A stretch of DNA of 64,000 nt, taken from Pimelobacter simplex. GTDB taxonomy: Bacteria; Actinomycetota; Actinomycetes; Propionibacteriales; Nocardioidaceae. Of this stretch, positions 1-8,990 are shown piece by piece. Every line of letters begins with the position of its first letter. The stretch's first letter is position 1. The stretch is from NCBI RefSeq assembly GCF_900114845.1, contig NZ_FOUK01000002.1, forward strand, positions 558,001 to 622,000, given 5' to 3'. Under the pieces are notes generated by a model. That model was not told where the DNA came from, made no database searches, and saw nothing but the letters and a program-made list of their open reading frames with translations. Position numbers and translations under genes: made by a program.

Positions 1-133
1 TCTCGGCGACCGCGGCCAGCAGAAGCCAGAGCCCCGCGGCGGAGACGATGGGGGCCTCGTCGAGGCCGGCCGCCGCGCGCAGCCGCGCGGCGTGGTCGCG
101 CAGGGCGACGGCGGGGACGGTGGTGGGCGCCAT
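1..133 (-). CDS. Cut-off gene, N-terminal fragment, unknown
   Basis: Only the first 44 or so codons lie in the window; the rest is beyond the left edge. It reads from an ATG at 133 into an Ala/Leu-rich start with a short hydrophilic stretch (ALRDHAARLRAAAG) followed by a hydrophobic segment (IVSAAGLWLLLAAVAE). The pattern of an amphipathic helix followed by 'SxxGLWLLLAA' faintly recalls the start of bacterial serpin-like proteins, but this is too short to assign. It is transcribed leftward, in the same direction as the next gene, about 35 bases downstream of that gene's stop, so the two could be co-transcribed. Confidence 0.5.
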   Translation of the reverse strand, partial: MAPTTVPAVALRDHAARLRAAAGLDEAPIVSAAGLWLLLAAVAE

Positions 134-140
134 GGGCCCA

Positions 141-172
141 CGCTAGGACACCCCGCTAGGACACGCCGCTAG
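141..172. repeat. Short 13-bp tandem repeat, about 2.5 copies
   Basis: The unit cgctaggacaccc is present at 141-153 and 154-166 (one mismatch), with a third partial copy at 167-172. It fills the gap between the cut-off gene and the stop codon of its upstream neighbour. It may be neutral slippage or part of a promoter or operator for the cut-off gene. Confidence 0.5.
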
Positions 173-750
173 TCCGCGTCCGGGAGCGGAACCCGCCACA
201 CGCGCAGGCTGAGCGCGAGCATCTCGTAGTAGCCGACCAGCGTGACCAGCTCGGCGAGCCGGGCCCTCCCCAGCGCCGCCTCCCCGGCCCGGAAGCTCGC
301 GTCGTCGAGGTCGCGGGTGGCGACGAGCGCGGCGACGACGGCGTGCACCTGCGCCTCGTCCGCGCCGAACGTGCCGGCCGCCCGTCCCTCCCGCAGGTCC
401 GCGAGCTCGGCCTCCGACAGCCCGCTCCGGCGGGCCACCCGCTCGTGCGCGTAGATCTCGAACGCGCTGTCGTGGGCGTGCGCCACCGCGAGGACGGCGA
501 TCTCCCGCTCGCGGCCGGTCAGCGACGTGCGGTAGCGCAGCGCCGCCCCCAGCTCCTGGACGGCGCCACCGGTCGCCGGCGCGAGCAGCATCGCGTCGAA
601 GGGGCCTTCGAGCCGCCCGTGCGCGTCGGTCAGCGCGAAGGCCGGGTCCCGGCCCCGGTCCCCGCCGACGATCGCGTCGTAGAGCGCGCGCTGGCCGGCA
701 TCGAGCTCGTCCGGGGCGAGCCAGGGTGCCCGCCGCTCGTTCCCCGTCAT
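169..750 (-). CDS. Carboxymuconolactone decarboxylase-like (AhpD-like) protein
   Basis: This is a 193-residue protein of the carboxymuconolactone decarboxylase/AhpD superfamily. The core shows the family's helical pattern: LTGREREIAVLAVA followed by an Ala/His/Glu-rich helix (HDSAFEIYAHERVARRSG) and LSEAELADLREG. The CxxC pair of peroxidase-type AhpD proteins is absent, so the decarboxylase/lactonase-like or uncharacterised branch fits better. I place the start at the ATG at 750 (MTGNERRAPW); an upstream in-frame start at 792 would add 14 poorly conserved residues. It is divergent from the DUF3556 operon, with about 155 bases between them. Substrate unknown. Confidence 0.8.
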   Translation of the reverse strand: MTGNERRAPWLAPDELDAGQRALYDAIVGGDRGRDPAFALTDAHGRLEGPFDAMLLAPATGGAVQELGAALRYRTSLTGREREIAVLAVAHAHDSAFEIYAHERVARRSGLSEAELADLREGRAAGTFGADEAQVHAVVAALVATRDLDDASFRAGEAALGRARLAELVTLVGYYEMLALSLRVWRVPLPDAD

Positions 751-905
751 GGACGCGAACGTAGCAACGCCCCGCATCCCGTTGTCCGCCACGGACGAAG
801 GACGCCCGGATCTTCGGTCGCCGTGGCCGTGACCGCCGCCACATCCGCGGACCTACCTTCGTCGCGGGCCGCCGAGCGACCCGTCCCCACGAAGGAGCCA
901 GACCG

Positions 906-2696
906 ATGCCATTTCTCACCCCCGACGTCCCGCCGGTCGAGCCGGCGGAGTTCCTGACCCGCCCCCGCCAGGAGCGGATCCGCGTGCTCGCCACCTTCTG
1001 GAGCGAGTACGGCTTCGGCACCCCGAAGATGGTGCACACGATCTACATCGTGAAGCTGCTCGTCCTCTACATCGGCGGCGGCGTCGCGCTCGCGACGCTG
1101 ACCTCCGACGTCGGCGGACCGTTCGACGTCGCGCAGTGGTGGGACCAGCCGATCATCTACCAGAAGCTCGTGCTGTGGACGGTCTTCGTCGAGCTGTTCG
1201 GCATCGGCGGCACCTGGGGACCGCTCGCCGCGCACTTCAAGCCGATGACCGGCGGGATCAGCTACTGGGCCCGGCCCGGCACCATCCGGCTGCCACCGTG
1301 GCCCGGGAAGGTCCCGTTCACGGCCGGCGACGACCGCAGCCCGTTCGACGTCCTGCTCTACCTCGCGTGCCTGGGCAGCCTGCTGCTCGGCGCGTTCTCC
1401 GGGGGCAGCGCGATCGACGGCATCCCGTTCGCGATGGTCGACCCGGTCCTCATGCTCGTCCCGGCCGTGCTGCTGGTGCTGTGCGGCCTGCGCGACAAGA
1501 CGCTCTTCCTCGCCGCCCGCGGTGAGCAGTACCTGCCGATCCTGCTGGTCTCCTCGGCCGTCGGCCCGATCCTCACGTTCACCGACTTCATCGTCGCCGC
1601 CAAGCTGATCATCGTCCTGGTCTGGGTCGGCGCCGCGATCTCGAAGATGAACGCCCACTTCGAGAACGTCGTGCCGCCGATGGTGTCGAACGCGCCGTTC
1701 ACCCCGCGGGCCCTCAAGCGCGCGCACTACCGCTCGCTGCCCGACGACCTGAAGCCGTCGCGGCTGGCCTGGTTCATGGCGCACGTCCTCGGCACGACCG
1801 CCGAGCTCGTCGTCCCGCTCGTGCTGCTGTTCAGCACGAGCTGGCCGATCACGCTGCTGGCCGTCGGCGCGATGGTGCTCTTCCACCTCTTCATCACCCA
1901 GACGTTCCCGCTCGCGGTGCCGCTGGAGTGGAACATCCTCTTCGCCTACATCTCGGTCTTCCTGTTCGCCGGGCACTTCGCCGGCGACGGCTACGGGATC
2001 GGTGATCTCAGCGAGCCGTGGATGCTGCCGGTGCTCGTCGCCGCGCTCGTCTTCTTCCCGGTGCTCGGCAACCTGCGTCCGGACCTGGTCTCGTTCCTGC
2101 CCTCCATGCGCCAGTACGCCGGCAACTGGGCCTCGGCCACCTGGGCGTTCCAGCCGGGCGCGGAGGCCAAGCTCAACCAGCTCAAGAAGCCCGCGAAGAA
2201 CCAGATCGACCAGCTCATCGACGGCATGGGCTACGACCCCGACGTCGCCGAGATGACGATGCAGATGACGCTGAGCTGGCGCGCGATGCACAGCCAGGGC
2301 CGCGGCCTGTTCTCGGTGCTGCAGAACTACCTGGGCGACGAGTACGAGACCTACTCCCTGCGCGAGGCGGAGTTCTGCTGCAACGCGATCATCGGCTGGA
2401 ACTTCGGCGACGGTCACCTGCACGACGACCAGCTGATCGAGGCGATCCAGCGGCGCATCGGCTTCGCGCCCGGCGAGTTCGTCGTGGTGTGGGTGGAGTC
2501 GCAGCCGATCCACAAGCCCACCCAGGCCTACTTCGTGATGGACGCCGCCCTCGGCATCGTCGAGCGGGGCACCTGGCTGGTCCGCGACTGCGTCGACGCG
2601 CAGCCCTGGCTGCCCGACGGCCCGGTCCCGACCACGGTCACCTGGCGCCACCCGCAGTACCACCCCGAGCTGCGCTCGCCCGAGGTGACGGCGTGA
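906..2696 (+). CDS. DUF3556 family integral membrane protein
   Basis: A 596-residue protein resembling the actinobacterial DUF3556 transmembrane family, whose function is not known. After a short cytoplasmic start with an aromatic-rich segment (FWSEYGFGTPKMVHTIY), residues from about 45 to 400 contain roughly eight to ten hydrophobic segments. The last 180 residues are hydrophilic. The start is the ATG at 906, preceded by AAGGAG. Its last codon overlaps the GTG of an acyl-CoA ligase gene, so the two are translationally coupled, and a PucR-type regulator follows with another overlap. The context suggests a membrane step linked to activation of a carboxylic acid, possibly uptake or modification of a lipid, but this is inference. 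Confidence 0.75.
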   Translation: MPFLTPDVPPVEPAEFLTRPRQERIRVLATFWSEYGFGTPKMVHTIYIVKLLVLYIGGGVALATLTSDVGGPFDVAQWWDQPIIYQKLVLWTVFVELFGIGGTWGPLAAHFKPMTGGISYWARPGTIRLPPWPGKVPFTAGDDRSPFDVLLYLACLGSLLLGAFSGGSAIDGIPFAMVDPVLMLVPAVLLVLCGLRDKTLFLAARGEQYLPILLVSSAVGPILTFTDFIVAAKLIIVLVWVGAAISKMNAHFENVVPPMVSNAPFTPRALKRAHYRSLPDDLKPSRLAWFMAHVLGTTAELVVPLVLLFSTSWPITLLAVGAMVLFHLFITQTFPLAVPLEWNILFAYISVFLFAGHFAGDGYGIGDLSEPWMLPVLVAALVFFPVLGNLRPDLVSFLPSMRQYAGNWASATWAFQPGAEAKLNQLKKPAKNQIDQLIDGMGYDPDVAEMTMQMTLSWRAMHSQGRGLFSVLQNYLGDEYETYSLREAEFCCNAIIGWNFGDGHLHDDQLIEAIQRRIGFAPGEFVVVWVESQPIHKPTQAYFVMDAALGIVERGTWLVRDCVDAQPWLPDGPVPTTVTWRHPQYHPELRSPEVTA

Positions 2697-4204
2697 GCCC
2701 GCTCGCCGGTCTCCCGTTCGCCCGGGCGGAGCAGGACCCCACCGGGTCCTGCCTCCGCGACGGCGAGCGGGCGCTCGACAACGCCACCTTCGCCGACGCC
2801 GTCCGCCGTCTCGCCCGCCGCTTCGCCGATCTCGGCGTCGCGCCGGGCGACCTGGTGGCCGTGATGCTCCCGAACTGCGCGGAGATCGTCACCGCGCAGT
2901 TCGCCGCCTGGTACCGCGGGTCGGCGCTCGTCCCGGTCAACCCGGTGCTCACCGACGACGAGGCCCGCTACCAGCTGGAGGACTCGGCCGCGGCCGTCGT
3001 CGTCGGCGACGAGCGGGCCCGCGGGCTCGCGGCCGAGCTCGGCATCGCCTGGGTGGACGCGGCGACCGTGCACGCCGGCACCGGCGCCCTCGAGCCGGAC
3101 GCCGAGCCGGACGCCCCCGAGCCGGACGCCGGCCCGGTCGCCGTCGCGGACGACTTCGCGCTCGTCATCTACACCAGCGGCACCACCGGACGGCCCAAGG
3201 GCGTGCTGCTCGACCACGCCAACCTCGACGCGATGAGCGCCTCGCTGGTCGAGCACTTCGCGCTCTCCCCCGCCGACACCAGCCTGCTGGTGCTGCCGCT
3301 GTTCCACGCCAACGGGCTGATCGCGAGCGTGCTGTCGCCGCTGCGCGCGGGCGGCGACGTCGTCGTGGCGCCGCGGTTCTCGCCGGACACCTTCTGGGAC
3401 CTCGTCGAGACCCACCGGCCGACGTACTTCTCGGCGGTGCCGACCATCTACGCCGTCCTCGACGCCCGGACCTCGTGGACCCACGACACCTCGTCACTGC
3501 GGTTCGCCGTGTGCGGTGCGGCCCCGATGCCGGCCGAGCTGATCACCCGCTTCGAGGAGCGGTTCGGGATCCCGGTGGTCGAGGGCTACGGGCTCTCGGA
3601 GGGCAGCGTGGCGTCGACGATCAACCCCGTCGACGGCGTCCGCAAGCCCGGCACCGTCGGGATCGCGCTGCCGGGCCAGGAGGTCGCCGTCGTCACCGCG
3701 GACGGCGACCGGCTGCCGACCGGCGAGCGCGGCGAGGTGGTGATCCGGGGCGCCAACGTGATGCGCGGCTACCTCGGCAGGCCCGAGGAGACCGCCCGCA
3801 CCGTCCGCGACGGCTGGCTCTTCACCGGCGACGTCGGGATCATCGACGACGACGGCTACCTGCGCATCGTCGACCGGATCAAGGACATGATCATCCGCGG
3901 CGGCGAGAACATCTACCCCAAGGAGATCGAGGAGTGCCTCTACGGCCACCCCGCGGTCCTCGAGGCGGCCGTCGTCGGCCGGCCGGACCCGGTGCTGGGC
4001 GAGGTCCCGGTCGCGTACGTCGCGACCCGACCCGGCCGGACCGCGAGCGCCGACGAGCTGGTCGCGCACTGCGCGGCGTCGCTCGCGCGCTACAAGGTCC
4101 CGGTGCGCGTCGAGGTGCTCGCCGAGCTGCCGAAGAACTCCGTGGGCAAGCTGGTGAAGGGTCGGCTGCGTGAGCTCGATCTGCCACACTGCGGCCATGG
4201 GTGA
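2693..4204 (+). CDS. Acyl-CoA synthetase, AMP-forming
   Basis: A 503-residue ANL-superfamily ligase: it adenylates a carboxylate with ATP and transfers it to CoA. The P-loop-like motif YTSGTTGRPKG lies near residues 160-170, the A5 motif GYGLSEGS near 298, and GWLFTGD with the hinge DRIKDMIIRGGENIYP near 390-405. The C-terminal catalytic lysine lies in PKNSVGKLVKGR. The GTG start at 2693 overlaps the stop of the DUF3556 gene by four bases; the reading frame remains open far upstream, but that part antiparallels the DUF3556 coding sequence and is not protein-like. The motif set is that of medium/long-chain acyl-CoA ligases; the substrate cannot be read from sequence. Confidence 0.9.
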   Translation: MSPLAGLPFARAEQDPTGSCLRDGERALDNATFADAVRRLARRFADLGVAPGDLVAVMLPNCAEIVTAQFAAWYRGSALVPVNPVLTDDEARYQLEDSAAAVVVGDERARGLAAELGIAWVDAATVHAGTGALEPDAEPDAPEPDAGPVAVADDFALVIYTSGTTGRPKGVLLDHANLDAMSASLVEHFALSPADTSLLVLPLFHANGLIASVLSPLRAGGDVVVAPRFSPDTFWDLVETHRPTYFSAVPTIYAVLDARTSWTHDTSSLRFAVCGAAPMPAELITRFEERFGIPVVEGYGLSEGSVASTINPVDGVRKPGTVGIALPGQEVAVVTADGDRLPTGERGEVVIRGANVMRGYLGRPEETARTVRDGWLFTGDVGIIDDDGYLRIVDRIKDMIIRGGENIYPKEIEECLYGHPAVLEAAVVGRPDPVLGEVPVAYVATRPGRTASADELVAHCAASLARYKVPVRVEVLAELPKNSVGKLVKGRLRELDLPHCGHG

Positions 4205-5462
4205 GGTTCCCGGAGACCTGGTCGAGACGGTCGCCGCGGCACTGCAGCAGCGGCTCCCCGATCTCACCGCGGCGCTCCGGGACCGGCTCTCGAGCCGGAT
4301 CGAGGAGCTCGACGGGGACGCGGCGATCATCGAGCTGCTCTACGCCAGCATCGAGGGCAACATCGAGAACATCCTCTACTCGCTGCGCCACGACATCACC
4401 CTCGACAAGATCGAGCCGCCGTCGGCCGCGTACGAGTACGCGCGGCGGCTGGCCCAGCGCGGCGTCGCCATGAGCGCTCTGGTCCGTGCCTACCGCCTGG
4501 GCCAGCAGCACCTGCTGGAGCTGGTGTTCGCCGAGTGCGAGCGGATGGCGGCCGAGCCCAGCGCACGGGCGGCGGCGTACGAGGAGGTCGTCGCGGTGAC
4601 CTTCGACTACATCGACTGGATCTCGCAGCGCGTCATCACCGTCTACGAGGGCGAGCGCGAGCGCTGGCTGGCCGAGCGCGACAGCGCCCGGGCGGGCCGG
4701 GTCCAGGAGCTCGTGGCCGGGCGGGTCGACGACGTCGATGCCGCCGAGAAGGTGCTGGGCTACCGGCTCCGGGTCACCCATCTCGGCGCCGTGCTGTGGG
4801 TGCACGAGACCGGGACGCAGCAGGACCAGCTCACCCGGTTCACCCGCGCCGCGACCGTGCTCGCCGAGCACCTCGGCTCGAGCTGGGCGCCGCTCGTCGT
4901 CCCCCACGACCGGGCCACCGCATGGGCCTGGTTCTCCGTCGCCGAGGACGTCGAGCCCGACCTCGACGCCATCCCGTCCCTGCTCGCCAAGGCGGGCGGG
5001 CCGCCGACGTCCAATGTCGCGCTGGGCCGGCCCTGGTCCGGCGTCGACGGCTTCCGCCGCACCCACCGCGAGGCGCTGCACGCCCAGCAGGTCGCCATGG
5101 TCGGCGCCGACCCGCAGCGCGGCGCGACGAGCTTCGACGAGCCCGGGCTCAAGGTCGCGGCGCTCCTCGCGCACGACCTCGACACCGCCCGGACCTGGGT
5201 CCAGGAGACGCTCGGCGACCTGGCCCGCGACGACGAGCAGCACGAGCGGCTGCGGCACACCCTGCTGCTGTTCTTCCAGAACGACAGCAGCTACACCGCG
5301 ACCGCCGAGGCGATGCTCATGCACAAGAACTCGGTGAAGTACCGGATCGCCTCGGCCGAGAAGGCCCTGGGGCGCTCGATCAGCTCCGACCGGCAGGCGA
5401 TCGAGCTCGCGCTGACCGCCTGCCACTGGCTCGGCCGCGCGGTCCTCGTGGGCGCCGGATGA
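4197..5462 (+). CDS. PucR/CdaR-type transcriptional regulator
   Basis: A 421-residue regulator with the layout common in actinomycetes: an N-terminal all-helical sensor region, a central GGDEF-like CdaR region (from about residue 165) and a C-terminal helix-turn-helix of the HTH_30 type. The HTH is seen in the stretch SYTATAEAMLMHKNSVKYRI, where an invariant Asn precedes the recognition helix. The ATG at 4197 overlaps the end of the ligase gene by eight bases, so it is the last gene of the DUF3556-ligase operon and probably its own regulator. A GTG at 4170 in frame is possible but would deepen the overlap. Confidence 0.85.
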   Translation: MGEVPGDLVETVAAALQQRLPDLTAALRDRLSSRIEELDGDAAIIELLYASIEGNIENILYSLRHDITLDKIEPPSAAYEYARRLAQRGVAMSALVRAYRLGQQHLLELVFAECERMAAEPSARAAAYEEVVAVTFDYIDWISQRVITVYEGERERWLAERDSARAGRVQELVAGRVDDVDAAEKVLGYRLRVTHLGAVLWVHETGTQQDQLTRFTRAATVLAEHLGSSWAPLVVPHDRATAWAWFSVAEDVEPDLDAIPSLLAKAGGPPTSNVALGRPWSGVDGFRRTHREALHAQQVAMVGADPQRGATSFDEPGLKVAALLAHDLDTARTWVQETLGDLARDDEQHERLRHTLLLFFQNDSSYTATAEAMLMHKNSVKYRIASAEKALGRSISSDRQAIELALTACHWLGRAVLVGAG

Positions 5463-5474
5463 GCCGGGTGCGCC

Positions 5475-5500
5475 GGGCTTGTGCGCCGGGCACAAAGCCC
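5475..5500 (+). terminator. Hairpin after the DUF3556-ligase-regulator operon
   Basis: GGGCTTGTGC (5475-5484) pairs with GCACAAAGCCC (5490-5500) with one bulged base and a 5-base loop, beginning 12 bases after the operon's last stop codon. No T-tract follows, as is usual for terminators in high-GC actinomycetes. Confidence 0.5.
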
Positions 5501-5562
5501 GTCGCCGAAGTCCGGCCCCGCGGGACATGGGGCCGCACCCCCGCAGGGCCTACGGTCGAGGC

Positions 5563-6990
5563 ATGAGCGACGCCCTCGTGATCGGCAGCGGGCCCAACGG
5601 ACTCGCCGCCGCCCTGACCCTGGCCCGGGCCGGCGTCGCCGTGACCGTGCTGGAGGCGCAGGACGAGATCGGCGGCGGCACCCGCACCGTCCAGCCGTTC
5701 GGCGAGGGGATCCTCGTCGACCACTGCGCGGCCTTCCACCCGATGGCGCTGCAGTCCCCGGCCCTGGCCGGTCTCGAGGCGTACGGGCTGCGCTGGGCCT
5801 GGCCCGAGATCGACGCCGCGCACCCGCTCGACGACGGCCCCGCGGCGCTGCTGCACCGCTCGGTCGCGCAGACCGCGGCCGGCCTCGGCGCCGACGGCCG
5901 GCGCTGGAAGATGCTCTTCGGCGGCCCCTCGCGGCGCTACCCCGAGCTCGCCGGCGACATCCTCGGGCCCGTCGTCCACGTGCCCCGGCACCCGCTGCTG
6001 ATGGGCCGGTTCGGTGCCCCGACCCTGCTGCCCGCGACTCTCCTCGCCCGACTGTTCCGCACCGAGCGGGCCCGCGCGCTCTTCCTCGGCACCACCGCCC
6101 ACGCGATGCGCCCGCTGACCGAGGTCGTCTCGTCGGCGATCGGCATGGGCATCCTCACCGCCGGCCACCACGACGGCTGGCCGGTCGTGGTGGGCGGCAC
6201 CCAGGCGCTCACCGACGCGATGGCGGCGGCGCTGACCGACCTCGGCGGCAAGATCGAGACCGGCGTCCCGGTGACCTCGCTGTCGCAGCTCCCCCACGCG
6301 GACGCCGTCCTGCTCAACCTGGCGCCGCAGGCCGCGCTCGCGCTGTACGGCGACAAGCTCCCCGCCGGCACCCGGCGCGCCTACCGCCGCTACCGCTACG
6401 GCCCGGGCGCCTTCAAGGTCGACCTCGCCGTCCAGGGCGGGGTGCCGTGGCGCGACCCGGAGGTCGGCCGGGCCGGCACCGTGCACCTCGGCGGCGGCTC
6501 CGCCGAGATCATCGCCGGCGAGAAGGCCGTTGCCGCAGGCCGGATGCCGGAGCGCCCCTTCGTCCTCCTCGGCCAGCAGTACGTCGCCGACCCGACCCGC
6601 TCGCGCGACGACGTCCACCCGGTCTACGCCTACGCCCACGTCCCCGCCGGCTACGACGGCGCCGCGAGCGACACGACCGAGGCCGTCATCAGCCAGATCG
6701 AGCGCTTCGCCCCCGGACTGCGCGAGCGCATCACCGGCGTCCACGTCACCAGCCCCGCGCAATTCGCCGCGGGCAACGCCAACTACATCGGTGGCGACAT
6801 CCTCACCGGCGCGAAGTCCCCCGGCGCGCTGCTCCTCGGCCCGCGCCCCGGCCGCAACCCCTACCGGACCGGCGCCCGCGGGGTCTACCTCTGCTCGGCG
6901 GCCGCCCCGCCGGGGCCCGGCGCGCACGGCATGGCGGGCTACCGCGCGGCGCAGCTCGCGCTGCGCGACCTGGGCGTCGGCCGTCCGTAG
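5563..6990 (+). CDS. FAD-dependent oxidoreductase, phytoene-dehydrogenase-like
   Basis: A 475-residue flavoprotein of the NAD(P)/FAD-dependent (CrtI-like, COG1233) family. The dinucleotide-binding Rossmann motif GSGPNGLAAALTLARAG starts at residue 7, followed by the acidic end of strand 2 (TVLEAQDEIGGGTRT). The C-terminal flavin-binding segment is visible as GVYLCSAAAPPGPGAHGMAG. Members desaturate, saturate or oxidise isoprenoid and other hydrophobic substrates, and many annotated family members have no known substrate. No carotenoid synthesis gene (crtB, crtE) is next to it, so a carotenoid role is not supported here. It is followed closely by the photolyase gene on the same strand. Confidence 0.85.
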   Translation: MSDALVIGSGPNGLAAALTLARAGVAVTVLEAQDEIGGGTRTVQPFGEGILVDHCAAFHPMALQSPALAGLEAYGLRWAWPEIDAAHPLDDGPAALLHRSVAQTAAGLGADGRRWKMLFGGPSRRYPELAGDILGPVVHVPRHPLLMGRFGAPTLLPATLLARLFRTERARALFLGTTAHAMRPLTEVVSSAIGMGILTAGHHDGWPVVVGGTQALTDAMAAALTDLGGKIETGVPVTSLSQLPHADAVLLNLAPQAALALYGDKLPAGTRRAYRRYRYGPGAFKVDLAVQGGVPWRDPEVGRAGTVHLGGGSAEIIAGEKAVAAGRMPERPFVLLGQQYVADPTRSRDDVHPVYAYAHVPAGYDGAASDTTEAVISQIERFAPGLRERITGVHVTSPAQFAAGNANYIGGDILTGAKSPGALLLGPRPGRNPYRTGARGVYLCSAAAPPGPGAHGMAGYRAAQLALRDLGVGRP

Positions 6991-7014
6991 CCGGGCGTCT
7001 GCCAGCATGGCGGG

Positions 7015-8367
7015 GTGACCCCGAGCATCCTGTGGTTCCGGCGGGACCTGCGGCTCGGCGACCATCCCGCGCTCCTGGCCGCCGCCGGTGACGGGCCGGT
7101 GCTGCCGGTGTTCGTCCTCGACGACGCGCTCCTGCGCCCCTCCGGCGCCGCCCGGACCGCCTTCCTGCTGCGCTCGCTGCGCGCGCTCGACGCCGACCTG
7201 CGCCGGCACGGCCCGGGCCTCGTCGTCCGCCGCGGCCGCCCCGAGGACGTCGTCCCCGCCCTGGTGCGCGAGACCGGCGCCGCGGCCGTCCACGTCAGCG
7301 CCGACTTCGCCCCCTACGGCGCCGCCCGCGACGAGCGCGTCGCGGCGGCCCTCGCCGAGGCCGACGTGCCGCTGGTGCGCACCGGCTCGCCGTACGCCGT
7401 GGCGCCGGGCCGGCTGCACACCAAGGGCGGCGACCCCTACAAGGTGTTCACGCCGTTCTACCGGGCCTGGGCCGACCACGGCTGGCGCGCGCCGGCCGCC
7501 TCCGACCCGGCCGGCGTCGAGTGGGCCACGGCGCCGGGCGACGACCTGCCCGCCGAGCCGGACGTCGACGCCGAGCTGCCCGAGGCCGGCGAGGCCGCCG
7601 CGCGCGCCCGCTGGGACGCCTTCCGCGGCACCCCCTACGACGACATCCGCGACCGCCCCGACCTCGACGAGACGTCGCGCCTCTCGACGTACCTGCGCTG
7701 GGGCGCGATCCACCCGCGCACCCTGCTGGCCGACCTCGACGCCCGGCACACCCACGCACAGGTCTACCGCCGCGAGCTGGCCTGGCGGGAGTTCTACGCG
7801 CACGTCCTGCACGCCTGGCCGGCCAGCGCCCGCGACTACTTCCGCCCCGAGCTGAAGGACCTCCCCTACGTCACCGGGCGCGAGCAGCGCCGCCGGCTCG
7901 ACGCCTGGGCCGCCGGCCAGACCGGCTTCCCGGTCGTGGACGCCGGCATGCGCCAGCTGCTCGCCGAGGGATGGATGCACAACCGGGTGCGGATGATCGT
8001 CGCGTCCTTCCTGGTCAAGGACCTCCAGGTCGAGTGGACCCACGGCGCCGCGCACTTCATGGCCCACCTGGTCGACGGCGACCTCGCGAGCAACCAGCAC
8101 AACTGGCAGTGGGTCGCCGGCTGCGGCACCGACGCGGCGCCGTACTTCCGGGTGTTCAACCCGATCACCCAGGGCGTGAAGTTCGACCCCGACGGCGACT
8201 ACATCCGCCGCTGGGTGCCCGAGCTCGCGGGTCTGTCCGCGCCCGCCGTGCACCGGCCGTGGAAGGACGGTCCGCCGGACGGCTATCCCGCGCCGATGGT
8301 GGACCACGCGACCCAGCGCGAGGAAGCGCTCGCCGCCTACCAGCTGCTGCGGAGGAACCATGACTGA
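7015..8367 (+). CDS. phr: Deoxyribodipyrimidine photolyase
   Basis: A 450-residue DNA photolyase of the cryptochrome/photolyase family, which uses blue light to split cyclobutane pyrimidine dimers. The N-terminal alpha/beta domain begins ILWFRRDLRLGDHPAL, and the FAD-binding helical domain occupies about residues 200-450. It carries the family signatures TGFPVVDAGMRQL, MHNRVRMIVASFLVKDL and ASNQHNWQWVAGCGTDAAPY, which build the flavin pocket. The start is a GTG at 7015. Length and motifs fit class I CPD photolyases. It overlaps the following hydrolase gene by eight bases. Confidence 0.93.
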   Translation: MTPSILWFRRDLRLGDHPALLAAAGDGPVLPVFVLDDALLRPSGAARTAFLLRSLRALDADLRRHGPGLVVRRGRPEDVVPALVRETGAAAVHVSADFAPYGAARDERVAAALAEADVPLVRTGSPYAVAPGRLHTKGGDPYKVFTPFYRAWADHGWRAPAASDPAGVEWATAPGDDLPAEPDVDAELPEAGEAAARARWDAFRGTPYDDIRDRPDLDETSRLSTYLRWGAIHPRTLLADLDARHTHAQVYRRELAWREFYAHVLHAWPASARDYFRPELKDLPYVTGREQRRRLDAWAAGQTGFPVVDAGMRQLLAEGWMHNRVRMIVASFLVKDLQVEWTHGAAHFMAHLVDGDLASNQHNWQWVAGCGTDAAPYFRVFNPITQGVKFDPDGDYIRRWVPELAGLSAPAVHRPWKDGPPDGYPAPMVDHATQREEALAAYQLLRRNHD

Positions 8368-8986
8368 CGCCCCCGTGCTCACCGACCGCCTGCTGCCCGA
8401 GCGGCCGCGCGCCCTCGTCCTCGTCCTGCACGGCGGCGCCGAGCGCTCGACCGAGCCGCTGGGCCGGCGCAGCGGCGCCTGGCGCCGCAGCCGGGCCCTC
8501 GCCCGCCACCTCGCCCCCACCCTCGTCCCGGACGACATCGGCCTGCTCGTGCTGCGCTACCGGGTCAAGGGCTGGAACGCCGGCGTCGAGGCCCTGCCCT
8601 CGCCCGTCCCGGACGCACGCTGGGCGCTCGACCAGATCGCCGCCGAGCACGACGTCCCGGTCGCCATCGTCGGCCACTCCATGGGCGCCCGGACCGGCGT
8701 CGCCGTCGCCGACCACCCCTCGGTGCGCGGCGTCGTCGCGCTCGCCCCCTGGCTCCCCGTGGACGACCCGGTGACGCCGCTGGCCGGAAAGGTGCTGCGC
8801 GCCGCCCACGGCCGCCTGGACCGGATCACCTCGGCACGCGCCACCCGCAAGTACGTCGAGCGCGCCGCCGCGATCGCCGACGCCGAGTTCACCGACATGG
8901 GCCCGACCGGGCACTACATGCTGCGCCGGGTGCCGCTGTGGAACGCGGTGACCGCCGCGTCGGTGCGCGAGATCCTGCCGCGCTGA
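8360..8986 (+). CDS. Alpha/beta hydrolase
   Basis: A 208-residue alpha/beta-fold hydrolase. The oxyanion-hole segment LVLHGG is near the start, the nucleophile elbow GHSMG lies at about residues 105-109, and a GHY near the C-terminus could supply the catalytic histidine. The substrate is unknown; the small size and lack of a lid fit dienelactone-hydrolase-like or thioesterase-like enzymes. It starts inside the end of the photolyase gene, so the two are translationally coupled, although a functional link is not obvious. Confidence 0.8.
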   Translation: MTDAPVLTDRLLPERPRALVLVLHGGAERSTEPLGRRSGAWRRSRALARHLAPTLVPDDIGLLVLRYRVKGWNAGVEALPSPVPDARWALDQIAAEHDVPVAIVGHSMGARTGVAVADHPSVRGVVALAPWLPVDDPVTPLAGKVLRAAHGRLDRITSARATRKYVERAAAIADAEFTDMGPTGHYMLRRVPLWNAVTAASVREILPR

Positions 8987-8990
8987 GCGC

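Noticed and set aside
747..2663. Long antisense ORF (638 aa) opposite the DUF3556 gene
   Set aside because: Low-complexity His/Asp/Arg/Gly composition, no domain, and a clear coding gene on the other strand; a GC-driven shadow.
5380..8538. Antisense ORF of 1052 aa across the FAD oxidoreductase and photolyase genes
   Set aside because: Covers two well-recognised genes in the opposite frame and has no family motif.
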